DNA of 64,000 nt from JAAZGD01 sp964489555. Lineage in GTDB: Bacteria > Bacillota > Clostridia > Peptostreptococcales > Anaerovoracaceae. Shown piece after piece: positions 1-8,926 of the stretch. The notes below the pieces were generated by a model that was not told where the DNA came from, did no database searches, and worked only from the letters and a program-made list of their open reading frames with translations. The DNA lies in the NCBI GenBank assembly GCA_964489555.1, contig CAZAZF010000001.1, positions 124,001 through 188,000 on the forward strand. Reading direction: 5' to 3'. Every line of letters starts with the position of its first letter. Within the stretch, counting starts at the first letter, position 1. A program made the position numbers and the translations under genes.

Positions 1-273
1 CATATAATTCATCAATCGATGACCTGCTTGCATCATTTCCCGGCCTTCCTTAGCATTCATCCCGTGCATGGCCGCAATATCCGCCCCCGCCACAAAGGCT
101 TTTCCCTCTCCCGTTAGAATCACCACACCCACTTCCGAATCGTTGGCTATTTCCTGAAAGAGCGCCAGCATTTCCTCCAGCACCTGTAGGTTCAATGCAT
201 TCATAGCTTCCGGCCGGTTTATCGTTACGATGCCTATTCCATCCTTTTTTTGATAGTAAATTGTTTCATACAT
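1..273 (-). CDS. Enoyl-CoA hydratase/isomerase (crotonase) family, N-terminal part only
   Basis: The 91 visible residues are the start of a crotonase-fold protein; the rest lies beyond the left edge of the window. They carry the family landmarks: an early beta strand (GIGIVTINRPEAMNALN), then GEGKAFVAGADIAAM, which holds the oxyanion-hole segment that binds the acyl-CoA thioester carbonyl. The ATG at 273 is preceded by AAAAGGAGAACT, a good ribosome binding site. It is related to the full-length crotonase at 18813-19577, so this organism has at least two. Substrate specificity cannot be read from the fragment. The catalytic glutamate region is not in view. Confidence 0.9.
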   Translation of the reverse strand, partial: MYETIYYQKKDGIGIVTINRPEAMNALNLQVLEEMLALFQEIANDSEVGVVILTGEGKAFVAGADIAAMHGMNAKEGREMMQAGHRLMNYM

Positions 274-353
274 AACCAGTTCTCCTTTTTCTATATATTT
301 TTTAGTAAACCGATGTTGAGACTTAAAAAGCATAACCTCATAAAGTTATCATA

Positions 354-1256
354 TCATTTGGGTAATTTCTCTGCAATATCTCGGGGTTTTCGCTTAAAGG
401 GGTTCCAGGGAAGCTCCATTATGAAGCACCCGGCAATCAATAATATCGCCCCAAAATATGCTCTGGGTAAAAGAATTTCCCGGGCAAAATAGAAGGCCAC
501 AAATCCTGCAAAAACCGGTTCCAATGTGAATATGACTCCTACATGATTTGCAGAAGTGTATTGCTGCGCCACCGCTTGAACGATAAATGCAAGTCCCGTA
601 CAAAATACGGCCAGGAATAAGACCGAGCCCCAAACTCTGCCACTAGAGGGCATCACCGGTTCTTCCAAAAGGAACGCAAGACCCAATTGCCATAACCCAT
701 TAAATCCTAGTTGAAATACTCCCAGCTGAAACGCATTCACTTCCGGTTTCTTAACCGCTCTCTCAGTGACCAAAAGGTCAAAAGCATAGGCCACAGCACA
801 GAGTATGCACAGCAAATCTCCAACCGCCGGTTTCAAATCCCGGTCTAAGGTTAAAAGCCCAATGCCGATCACACACATCACCACCACAATTTTTAATTTC
901 TTGCTGGGAACAATCCGAAAAATGAAATACCCCAGAACCGGTGTAAACACCACAGAAAGAGCACACAAAAAACCAGCATTGGACAAGCTGGTATACATCA
1001 CGCCAAAAGTAGCCCCTATATAAACCACAACTAAAATAGTTCCTATGTAGAAACTATATTTCAAGGTTTCTCTATTGACCCCTCTCAACTTGGGAAAAGC
1101 AAGCACCACTGCCACAAAAAAAGCAATTAAAAACCGATGGGCATTCAATGTAAAAGGATCTAACTCTACTAAACTTACATCCATTAAATAATACGAAATC
1201 CCCCATGCAAAGGTGACTAGCAGCAGCATTAGATCCGCCTTAATTTGTTTTGTCAT
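354..1256 (-). CDS. EamA/DMT-family transporter
   Basis: A 300-residue, very hydrophobic protein with about ten predicted membrane helices, arranged as two EamA repeats. This is the usual size and layout of drug/metabolite-transporter superfamily exporters. The opening (ADLMLLLVTFAWGISYYLMD) is typical of the first EamA helix. I chose the ATG at 1256, which follows directly on the holA stop (1258-1260), over upstream in-frame starts inside holA. It ends in a basic tail (NPFKRKPRDIAEKLPK), expected on the cytoplasmic side. The substrate is unknown; family members export amino acids, nucleosides or other metabolites. It is the last gene of the comEC-holA run. Confidence 0.85.
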   Translation of the reverse strand: MTKQIKADLMLLLVTFAWGISYYLMDVSLVELDPFTLNAHRFLIAFFVAVVLAFPKLRGVNRETLKYSFYIGTILVVVYIGATFGVMYTSLSNAGFLCALSVVFTPVLGYFIFRIVPSKKLKIVVVMCVIGIGLLTLDRDLKPAVGDLLCILCAVAYAFDLLVTERAVKKPEVNAFQLGVFQLGFNGLWQLGLAFLLEEPVMPSSGRVWGSVLFLAVFCTGLAFIVQAVAQQYTSANHVGVIFTLEPVFAGFVAFYFAREILLPRAYFGAILLIAGCFIMELPWNPFKRKPRDIAEKLPK

Positions 1257-1257
1257 A

Positions 1258-2313
1258 TTAGGATTCTCCAATAAAAAGTTCCAAGGCAAGTTGAGGTCCC
1301 ATGAGTCCGCTCTTGTTCTGCCCATCAATTTCAAAAAGCCTCTTCGCCAAATATTGCAACTGTTTTGTGGAATATTTACTGGCAGCGGCCCATCCTTTTC
1401 TCAGCCGGAACGGATGTACTTTCAATGTTTTCTCCATTTCCGCCATAGACAATCCTCGGTCCAGAAGCTGACGGATATCCAGTAATAATTCGTATTGAGA
1501 AATTAACAGGCCCAAAATCATGTAAAAATTTTCTCCAGAGTGAAGCATGTTGGACAATATTTCATAGGCTTCCCCCTTGTTCCCGGAGGCCAAAGAATCA
1601 ACCAAAGAAAACACAAAAGTATCCAAATCTCCTGCCAATGTTTCATTGACATCCAAAGCCGTGACCTGATTTCCTTGGGAGTGGGATATAATCTTGGCCA
1701 AATCATTATCCAAATGATATAAAGTATAAGTGGATTGAGGATGATAATACCCGGATAATTCAATGATGGTATCTGCCACATCTTCCCTTAATAACTTCCC
1801 CGCCTTCTTAAATCGGTTATTGATGAAAACCAGAAGGTCCAATCTCTCCAACCTTCCAAACTCATAGGAACTTCCCACCCTATGTAAACTTTTTGTCAAT
1901 TGCAGCCTTTTATCCACACCCGCCTCTTTAAATAATAGTATGGTTGTAGTGGGAAGCTGAGGCAAATACTCTCCCAATGCCTTTCTCAGCCCGCTGTCTT
2001 GCTCCGTATCTCCGTCTTCCGCCGCCCCCCTCTTTTGCGGTTTGAAAAGCCCACTGTCTTCTACTACCACCACTCTTCTTTCAGAAAACATAGTCAAGGT
2101 CTCACAAACAGAAATCAGTTCCTCCAGTGCGGGCATTCCTTCAAAGACAGTGACATCCAACAACTGGGTGTCCGAATTCACATATTTACGGATTATTTCG
2201 CGGACAGCCCAGTCCACCTGTAACCGCTCTTCCCCATAAAAAAGCAAAACCGAAGGGAAGTCTCCCTTCTTCAAATCTTCCATCATTCGCTTGAAAGCAT
2301 GGTTTCTATCCAT
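1258..2313 (-). CDS. holA: DNA polymerase III delta subunit
   Basis: A 351-residue protein matching HolA in length and layout. An N-terminal AAA+-like part (FPSVLLFYGEERLQVDWAVREII) is followed by the helical collar region (LASGNKGEAYEILSNML, then ILGLLISQYELLLDIRQLL). The delta subunit opens the beta sliding clamp as part of the clamp loader. It overlaps the end of comEC by 31 bases, and comEC-holA is a common order in Firmicutes, which supports the assignment. As in other delta subunits, no working Walker A motif is visible. Confidence 0.92.
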   Translation of the reverse strand: MDRNHAFKRMMEDLKKGDFPSVLLFYGEERLQVDWAVREIIRKYVNSDTQLLDVTVFEGMPALEELISVCETLTMFSERRVVVVEDSGLFKPQKRGAAEDGDTEQDSGLRKALGEYLPQLPTTTILLFKEAGVDKRLQLTKSLHRVGSSYEFGRLERLDLLVFINNRFKKAGKLLREDVADTIIELSGYYHPQSTYTLYHLDNDLAKIISHSQGNQVTALDVNETLAGDLDTFVFSLVDSLASGNKGEAYEILSNMLHSGENFYMILGLLISQYELLLDIRQLLDRGLSMAEMEKTLKVHPFRLRKGWAAASKYSTKQLQYLAKRLFEIDGQNKSGLMGPQLALELFIGES

Positions 2314-4688
2314 AGCTGCTTATTTCCATCCCTGGGGATTCCGATTCCAATAGCCCCACTCAAATCGTTTCTTAAAACCATTATATCCTGTTCCAAACAT
2401 TTTTCAATAACTGTAGGATGAGGATGTCCAAAATTGTTTTTCCCTACCTGGATCACCGCCAAAACAGGATCAATTTCTTTAAGAAACCGTTGCCCGGTGC
2501 TGAAACGAGAACCATGATGAGCAATCTTCAAAATATCATGATGCAGCAAAGAATCTCCCTGGTATTCAATCAGCAATACCTCTTCTCCCTTTTGATCGAT
2601 GTCCCCGGTCATCAGAAGGGAAACTCCCTTGCATTCCACTCGAAGCACCAAAGAAATTTGATTTTCGTCTTCCGGTAATCTTGTATTTTCAACCGGAAAG
2701 GACTCCGGAGATAACACAACAATACGCACACCTTCTTCCACAATAATTTCCGTACCCTTGGACACATAAACCAACTGATTCCGTTGAAACCCACTGGAAG
2801 ATATAATCTCTTCCTCTACCATTCGGTAACCTTCATACAACACTAGCTTATGAACAGGGAGCTCCTGGCTCAAGGTTTGGAATCCTCCATAATGATCTTG
2901 ATGCAAATGGGTAACTACAGCTAAATCTATAGACCCATGTCCATTTTTAAGAAGATAAGGCAAAAGCACCTTTCTTCCTACATCATAAAAATCGCTTCCC
3001 CCGGAATCGATCATTATGGTCCGCCCTTTTGGGGTTTCAATAAAAAGACAATCCCCCTGACCTACATCTAGGAATACCATATCACAATTTTCCAAAGGTT
3101 TTTTGTAAATTCCTTGTGCCGTCAGTGCGAATATCAAAATGCATAGACAGGCTGCAGTCCCCTTGAAACACCCGCCTCGAATCCTCAGAATTCTCGCTTC
3201 TTCGGAAGAAATAAAGAATATCACCACCAGCATTCCGGCTACCAGAAACACAGGTGGACCAATAACCCAGAAGCTGGTCTTTCCTTCCCAAAAAAGAAGT
3301 CGATTCACAAATACCAGCCCATCCAAGCCCCATCCTGTCGCCTTTCCTAGTGTGACAAAAAAGACTCCTTGCCCCAAAAATGACAATGGAAATAGAAAGA
3401 GAAGTACGGGCAATACCAATCCTGCCAAAAGAACCGATGGGATGTTCGCCAAAATACTCACTAAAGAAACATGGTTGAAATGGTGGACAATAAGCGGGGT
3501 CAATCCAATTTGTATGGCCAAAAGAGGGCCTAAAATTTTTATTGCAAAGAACTTAAAACACCTTTCAAAGAGAGGAACAAAGAATGCCATGCTTAAAAGC
3601 GCCATATAGGAAAGCTGAAACCCTACATTATGGATCATAAAAGGTTGAAATAATAAAACAAGACTGGCCGTAAGCAAGGTTGCACTTAACAAATCAAACC
3701 GTACATGGAGAAACCGGCACAATATGTGAAAACCAATCATTAATACGGCCCGTACTACGGATGGAGAAAAAGCACTTAAAAAGGCATAGTTAAGCAAAAG
3801 GAATAGGATAAGGCCATTCCAAACCAGGCTATATTCCCATCCTGTCCAACTTCCAATGGACAGGAAAAATAAATAGAAGATTCCTACATGGAGACCACTG
3901 ACTGCCAAAATGTGGGCGGTAGCGTTTTTTTGAAAAAGCTCAATTAAGGGCTCTTCCATTTGCGTCTTGTCTCCAAAAAGCATTCCCAAGGCCAATGAAA
4001 ATTGCCGAGGGGTCAACAAATCCTTCAAACGGTGTAAAAATTCTTGTTTTAAACAAGCTACTTTATTTATTCCTCCATACACTATTTGAGAGAAAACCCC
4101 TCCCCCATTATTTTCCGGAAAATAAATCCAGCTTCTCTTCCCATCCATTATCGTACCCACATCTCTGGTTCTTAAATATTCTCTGTAATCAAAACATGCC
4201 GGATTTCTGGCGGACTCCGGTATTTTTACTTCCCCCTTGCATTGCACCACTTTGCCTGAAGCCCCCACCAAGGAATCCTTTCCATCATAGATTCGATATA
4301 TAACCTTTTCAGGACGCGAGAAGGCACCTCTCTCCTCTTCCCCATAACATATCAGGGTCAAATACTGCCTCCCACCTTGACGCTCTTCTACAAAGAGAAT
4401 TCTCCCCCACACTGTGCGAATTTCTCCCTCTACTTCATGCAATTGGAAAGAACGCTGGTTCTCCAGACTATAAAAAAGGGCTCCCGCCAAAATACATACC
4501 AGTATTACCAGCGCCCACTTTATTGAAAACTTCTTTTTCGACTTTTTTTCACGAAAGACCACGATGAAGAAAATGGAAAATCCCCCTAGAATCATGAAAG
4601 ACAAATCACTCCAGCCCCGGGATACCGCTTCCGCTGCTATCCCAACAATAAATCCGCTGGCTATCCAAACGAAGGGCCTTCTTGGCAT
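2283..4688 (-). CDS. comEC: ComEC/Rec2 family DNA-uptake channel with metallo-beta-lactamase domain
   Basis: An 801-residue protein with three parts. There is an N-terminal soluble segment between membrane helices, a central polytopic competence domain (including ATAHILAVSGLHVGIFYLFF), and a C-terminal metallo-beta-lactamase domain with HLHQDH at residues 594-599. ComEC forms the inner-membrane channel for single-stranded DNA in natural transformation; the C-terminal domain is proposed to be the nuclease. I chose the ATG at 4688 because TACGAAAGGAAAGAAACG lies directly upstream and the protein then starts just before its first membrane helix. No comEA or pilus genes are in the window, so competence is not shown by this gene alone. 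Confidence 0.9.
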   Translation of the reverse strand: MPRRPFVWIASGFIVGIAAEAVSRGWSDLSFMILGGFSIFFIVVFREKKSKKKFSIKWALVILVCILAGALFYSLENQRSFQLHEVEGEIRTVWGRILFVEERQGGRQYLTLICYGEEERGAFSRPEKVIYRIYDGKDSLVGASGKVVQCKGEVKIPESARNPACFDYREYLRTRDVGTIMDGKRSWIYFPENNGGGVFSQIVYGGINKVACLKQEFLHRLKDLLTPRQFSLALGMLFGDKTQMEEPLIELFQKNATAHILAVSGLHVGIFYLFFLSIGSWTGWEYSLVWNGLILFLLLNYAFLSAFSPSVVRAVLMIGFHILCRFLHVRFDLLSATLLTASLVLLFQPFMIHNVGFQLSYMALLSMAFFVPLFERCFKFFAIKILGPLLAIQIGLTPLIVHHFNHVSLVSILANIPSVLLAGLVLPVLLFLFPLSFLGQGVFFVTLGKATGWGLDGLVFVNRLLFWEGKTSFWVIGPPVFLVAGMLVVIFFISSEEARILRIRGGCFKGTAACLCILIFALTAQGIYKKPLENCDMVFLDVGQGDCLFIETPKGRTIMIDSGGSDFYDVGRKVLLPYLLKNGHGSIDLAVVTHLHQDHYGGFQTLSQELPVHKLVLYEGYRMVEEEIISSSGFQRNQLVYVSKGTEIIVEEGVRIVVLSPESFPVENTRLPEDENQISLVLRVECKGVSLLMTGDIDQKGEEVLLIEYQGDSLLHHDILKIAHHGSRFSTGQRFLKEIDPVLAVIQVGKNNFGHPHPTVIEKCLEQDIMVLRNDLSGAIGIGIPRDGNKQLWIETMLSSE

Positions 4689-4810
4689 CGTTTCTTTCCT
4701 TTCGTAAAATATCCATATTTTACCATTTTTGTGGAACATTTGAAACCCTTTTTCGTCATTATTGTGATAGGATTTTGCCAACGAAAGTTTTTCTTTAAAC
4801 CCATTTATGG

Positions 4811-4816
4811 TATAAT
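4811..4816 (+). promoter_or_regulatory. Extended -10 promoter of the PBP-maf unit
   Basis: TATAAT at 4811-4816 is preceded by TGG, giving an extended -10 (TGnTATAAT). No clear -35 hexamer lies at the right distance, as is usual for extended -10 promoters. It is about 50 bases upstream of the PBP start, in the divergent region between comEC and the PBP gene. Confidence 0.6.
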
Positions 4817-4866
4817 ATTTTGTCTAGCTGCCCCGCAGCAAAACAAAAAAGGAGGAGGGAAAAAGA

Positions 4867-7800
4867 TTGACAGATAAAGGAAAAGGAAAAGGAAAAGGAC
4901 CGGACCTTATGGACAAAAATGAGCGGGAAAAAGAAATGGATGATTTCTTTGCCCAGTTTGTTAATGTGCATGATGAGTTTGATAAAATAAGCGAGAATCT
5001 AAGCAATTCCGAACGAGGAGGGCCCGCTGAAAACGCACCCACATCATCCGAAGAAGGTTCCACTCCTCTTTCCAGAGAAACCCGGGTATTTCGATCCCGA
5101 CGGTTCCAGGAGAATGACACACAAACAAGAGAAGAACCCTTGGAAAGCCAAGAAACAACCTTGTTTCCCAGGGGCATCGGTGGTTCAATTTCTTCTTTCA
5201 AGTCAAAATTTAAAAGTCGCTTTTTTATCGATCGAGCAGGAGAAAATCCTCAAATGAAAATGAAAAAAAATGGAAAAAGCAGGACGAAGCGTTATCGGTT
5301 GAATACAAAAAGATTGTTAAAAACCTTAGCGTTATTTATAGCATTAATAGGCGCTATCGCACTGATCTTTATCTCATCCATCGTGTTCTCTTCTCCTTCG
5401 ATTGAACCAGACAATATCTATGGCTTATTGTCTGAAAGTTCGGTCCTCTATGACGACAAGGGACAACCCATTGAATCTGTTTTTGAAGCAGAGGGAAAGC
5501 GAACCAACATGGAATATGTAGATATGCCCACGAATCTCATCAATGCCTTTGTAGCTCTTGAAGACAAAACTTTCTGGAATCACAATGGATTCAATGTAAT
5601 TCGTATTTTTGGGGCCATTCGTGACTCCTTTACTTCCGGGCAAATCAGCGGGACCTCTACCATTACTCAACAGTTGGCCAGAAATGTTTATTTGGCTGAA
5701 ACCAAATCTGAACGATCAATGAACCGAAAAATTCGAGAAGCATACTATACTGTTCAACTGGAGCGAAATTTAAGCAAAGAGCAGATTATCGAAGCCTATC
5801 TCAACACCATTTTTTTGGGGTACAATTCCTATGGAGTCCAGGCCGCTAGCAGGGCCTACTTTGGAAAAGATGTAGGAGAACTGGAATTGTTTGAATGTGC
5901 TGCATTGGCGGCCATTCCTCAAATGCCGGATCGTCATGCTTTGATTAAAACATTAAACAGTGATTCCATTACGGAAGAAACGGAAGGAATTCTGTACAAA
6001 GGAAGCCAGTACACCTATGTGGTAAGTGATGTGAGCAAGGATCGTAGAGAACTCTGTTTGCGCTTAATGTTGGAGCAAGAAAAAATTTCCCGGGAAGAAT
6101 ATGATTTGGCTGTTTCTGAAACCATCGCCGCTCATTTAAATCCCGGCTTGGACGAAAAAGATGAGCTGTCTTCCTATTTCACCGATTACGTTATAAACCA
6201 GGTGATTTTGGATCTTAGAGATGAGTTCAAGGTAGAATACAGTGACGCCCGCCAAATGTTGTATACCAATGGTTTATCCGTTTACACCACTATGAATTCA
6301 GATATGCAACTCATTATTGAAACCGAGTTTTCCAATTCCGCCAACTTCCCTAAGGTTGCCAATTTAAGGAAGGATGGAAAAGGAAATGTCATTGGAAACA
6401 ACGGTCAAATTTTGCTTCACGACTATTCCACCTATTTTGACGAAAACCAGTTTTTCGTTCTATCTCCAGAGGAATACCAACGCAACGGAGACGGTTCTGT
6501 CACCATTTTAAAAGGCAAACGACTAAATATTTACAATACAACAGTAAAGGGCGAAACGGATTATAGTTTAGAATTTAAACCTTTATACCTGACGGAAGAC
6601 TCCGTGTTCTACAGCATAAATGGAGGTTATGTAAATATTCCTCCTTCTTATAAAACAAGAGATGGCGAAGGCAACTTGGTAATTTCACAAGAGTTTTTCA
6701 CCGACTTCCCGGAATTTTTCTCCTTTGACAACCGAGGTATGTCCTTCGGCCCTGCTTCCTATTCCTTGAATCAAAGAGTCATCCAACCCCAGTCAGCGAT
6801 GGTGATTACGGAGTATAAAACGGGCCAAATCAAAGCCATGGTGGGAGGCCGCATCACAAAGGGAAGGATGTTATTCAACCGGGCCACTTCTCCTCATCAG
6901 CCTGGTTCTGCCATAAAGCCCATGTCCGTCTACTCTGCTGCTTTACAACAGGGATACGAAGCACAAGCTGCCGGAACGACGCAGGTGTTCGTTACTTATG
7001 ACAACTATGGAAACGAAATCCCCAACTATTACGGGGACTACTGGACTGCCGCTTCCGTCATTGATGACGCTCCTCTAAAAACAGGAGATAAAATATGGCC
7101 CAAAAACTGGTATAACTCGTATCGAGGTCTGATGAGTGCGCGGACTGCCGTAGAACAATCCGTTAATGTGGCCGCCGTAAAAGTAGTTTCTCAAGTTGGC
7201 TTTGACTATTCTGCGGACATACTGGAAAAAATGGGAGTATCTACTGTGGAAAGAGAGAATCTCCAAGTTAACGACTTAAACCCCGCCGCACTGGGGCTCG
7301 GTGGTATGACTCATGGAATATCTCCTTTAGAAATGGCCGGGGGCTATGGAACCATTGCCAATTACGGAAAATATGTGGAACCGGTTTGTTATACTCATGT
7401 AACCAATAAAAGAGGAGAAACCATCTTAGATCGTCTCCCGAAAACAGTACAAGTTCTCGACGAAGGCGTTGCCTGGATTATGAGTGATATTCTCCGCTCT
7501 GTAGTAACCAATGGGTTGGGCTCCTCTGCTTCCATACCCAGTCAGCCCGTAGCAGGTAAAACCGGAACCACCACCGACAATTTTGATGCCTGGTTTGTAG
7601 GATACACCCCTACATACGCTTCTTCCCTATGGATTGGAAATGATGCCAGCATTGAATTATCTCAGGGTTCCGTTGCCGCTGCCCGTCTTTGGAGTAAAAT
7701 CATGAAACAATGTTTACAGGATACACCAAGAGAAACCTTCGGGCCGGCTCCTGGAAATGTGGTCTCTGCAACCGTCGATGCCTATTCGGGAGGCCTTCCA

Positions 7801-8268
7801 ACCTCCGGCCCCACACGAAGTGAATACTTTGTGAAAGGTACGGTTCCTACTCAGACCATCAGCGTTTACAGCAGAGTGGCCGTCTGTACAGAAACCGGAT
7901 ACCTGGCTACTCCTTGGTGTCCCAGTGTTACCTACAAATCCGGAACCGATCGAGGGTATTCGGTGGAGGATGCCAATGCAGCTTCTACTGAAGTGCCCCG
8001 TTACTACTGCCCTTATCACAATCACGACATCACCGCCTACCCAGTAGATCCTTCCGGAAATACACGCTATGACTTTGAGGCCATTGTAACAGAAGATCCG
8101 GAAGTTCCGGAAACTCCTCCGGAAACCATTACCCCTCCTGCTATAAACGATGAAACACCTCCTGCCGAAGGAGAACCCGGGACCACTCCACCCACGAGCC
8201 CGGGAACAACGCCTCCTGGCCAAACCAAACCCGGCGAAGATGAGGAGGTGCCCGGTTGGCTCCTTTAG
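4867..8268 (+). CDS. Class A penicillin-binding protein (PBP1a family, bifunctional)
   Basis: An 1133-residue bifunctional peptidoglycan synthase. It has a charged cytoplasmic N-terminus of about 150 residues, one membrane anchor (residues about 155-175), a GT51 glycosyltransferase domain with the catalytic glutamate of LEDKTFW at about residue 232, and a transpeptidase domain with all three motifs: S681 in SAIK, SVN at 765-767 and KTGT at 898. The C-terminal tail is rich in Pro and Thr. It polymerises lipid II glycan chains and cross-links stem peptides outside the membrane. Translation starts at TTG (4867) behind GGAGGAGGG. The first codons encode GKGKGKGK from a GGAAAA hexanucleotide repeat. 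The 3' end overlaps maf by 13 bases, so the two genes are likely co-translated. Confidence 0.93.
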   Translation: MTDKGKGKGKGPDLMDKNEREKEMDDFFAQFVNVHDEFDKISENLSNSERGGPAENAPTSSEEGSTPLSRETRVFRSRRFQENDTQTREEPLESQETTLFPRGIGGSISSFKSKFKSRFFIDRAGENPQMKMKKNGKSRTKRYRLNTKRLLKTLALFIALIGAIALIFISSIVFSSPSIEPDNIYGLLSESSVLYDDKGQPIESVFEAEGKRTNMEYVDMPTNLINAFVALEDKTFWNHNGFNVIRIFGAIRDSFTSGQISGTSTITQQLARNVYLAETKSERSMNRKIREAYYTVQLERNLSKEQIIEAYLNTIFLGYNSYGVQAASRAYFGKDVGELELFECAALAAIPQMPDRHALIKTLNSDSITEETEGILYKGSQYTYVVSDVSKDRRELCLRLMLEQEKISREEYDLAVSETIAAHLNPGLDEKDELSSYFTDYVINQVILDLRDEFKVEYSDARQMLYTNGLSVYTTMNSDMQLIIETEFSNSANFPKVANLRKDGKGNVIGNNGQILLHDYSTYFDENQFFVLSPEEYQRNGDGSVTILKGKRLNIYNTTVKGETDYSLEFKPLYLTEDSVFYSINGGYVNIPPSYKTRDGEGNLVISQEFFTDFPEFFSFDNRGMSFGPASYSLNQRVIQPQSAMVITEYKTGQIKAMVGGRITKGRMLFNRATSPHQPGSAIKPMSVYSAALQQGYEAQAAGTTQVFVTYDNYGNEIPNYYGDYWTAASVIDDAPLKTGDKIWPKNWYNSYRGLMSARTAVEQSVNVAAVKVVSQVGFDYSADILEKMGVSTVERENLQVNDLNPAALGLGGMTHGISPLEMAGGYGTIANYGKYVEPVCYTHVTNKRGETILDRLPKTVQVLDEGVAWIMSDILRSVVTNGLGSSASIPSQPVAGKTGTTTDNFDAWFVGYTPTYASSLWIGNDASIELSQGSVAAARLWSKIMKQCLQDTPRETFGPAPGNVVSATVDAYSGGLPTSGPTRSEYFVKGTVPTQTISVYSRVAVCTETGYLATPWCPSVTYKSGTDRGYSVEDANAASTEVPRYYCPYHNHDITAYPVDPSGNTRYDFEAIVTEDPEVPETPPETITPPAINDETPPAEGEPGTTPPTSPGTTPPGQTKPGEDEEVPGWLL
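4876..4899 (+). repeat. Short tandem repeat, GGAAAA x4, in the PBP coding start
   Basis: Four copies of a six-base unit sit right after the TTG start and encode alternating Gly-Lys. Changes in copy number would stay in frame and only lengthen or shorten the cytoplasmic tail. Each unit also resembles a ribosome binding site. Confidence 0.7.
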
Positions 8269-8861
8269 AATCGAATTCTTCATGGACACCCGTACTGGCT
8301 TCCGGCTCTCCGAGGCGGATTGAAATGTTCCAAAGAGCAGGAATTCAGCCTATTGTAAAAATTCCTCTCGTGTCAGAAGACTTGCCATTAGATGCTCTCC
8401 CCCACGAAAGTGGGATGTACTTAGCTTTAAAAAAAGCCCTTTCGATTGAAAAGGAGTGTTCATCCGGCGAAATGATTATCGCTGCGGATACTTTGGTAGT
8501 AAAAGATGAAATCTTTGGGAAACCGGAAAACAAACAAGAAGGATTTCGTATGCTCTCTCTTTTAAGAGGAACTTCACATCAAGTGATCACAGGCGTGGCC
8601 ATCCTGATGGCCCATCAACCTTATCGCACCGTGTTTTTTGAGAAGACAGAAGTGGTTTTCGACTGGTACAGTGACCAGGAGTTGGACGCTTATCTAAACA
8701 CTTCTGAGCCTTATGATAAAGCCGGAGGCTATGCTATCCAGGGAATTTTTCAAAAGTATATTCTTGAAGTAGTGGGAGATCGAGATAATGTGATGGGCTT
8801 CCCATGGAAACGAGCAAAGACAGAATGGAACCAACTTGCCTCCCAACTCCCAAAAATATAA
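8256..8861 (+). CDS. maf: Maf-like nucleotide pyrophosphatase
   Basis: A 201-residue Maf/YhdE-family protein with the signature PVLASGSPRRIEM at the N-terminus, AADTLVV with the catalytic aspartate in the middle, and DKAGGYAIQG near the end. Maf enzymes hydrolyse non-canonical or modified nucleoside triphosphates to monophosphates and are linked to septum formation. The start is TTG at 8256, set by GAGGAGG at 8242-8248, and the gene begins inside the end of the PBP gene. Pairing with a cell-wall synthase fits the family's frequent place next to division genes. Confidence 0.92.
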   Translation: MAPLESNSSWTPVLASGSPRRIEMFQRAGIQPIVKIPLVSEDLPLDALPHESGMYLALKKALSIEKECSSGEMIIAADTLVVKDEIFGKPENKQEGFRMLSLLRGTSHQVITGVAILMAHQPYRTVFFEKTEVVFDWYSDQELDAYLNTSEPYDKAGGYAIQGIFQKYILEVVGDRDNVMGFPWKRAKTEWNQLASQLPKI

Positions 8862-8881
8862 CCCGTTGTATAAAGGACAAG

Positions 8882-8915
8882 AAAAAGCAGGCACCCAATG
8901 GATTGCCTGCTTTTT
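8882..8915. terminator. Bidirectional terminator between maf and the M28 peptidase
   Basis: Inverted repeat AAAAAGCAGGCA / TGCCTGCTTTTT (12 bp) with a 10-base loop. It gives a T run on the plus strand and an A/T run on the minus strand, so it can end transcription of both convergent genes. Confidence 0.85.
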
Positions 8916-8926
8916 CTTTGGTCTTA

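Noticed and set aside
3139..3609. 156-residue plus-strand open frame inside comEC
   Set aside because: It is antisense to conserved ComEC sequence, has no ribosome binding site and resembles no known protein.
7714..8289. 191-residue minus-strand open frame over the PBP tail
   Set aside because: Reverse reading of the Pro/Thr-rich coding end; low complexity and no start signal.
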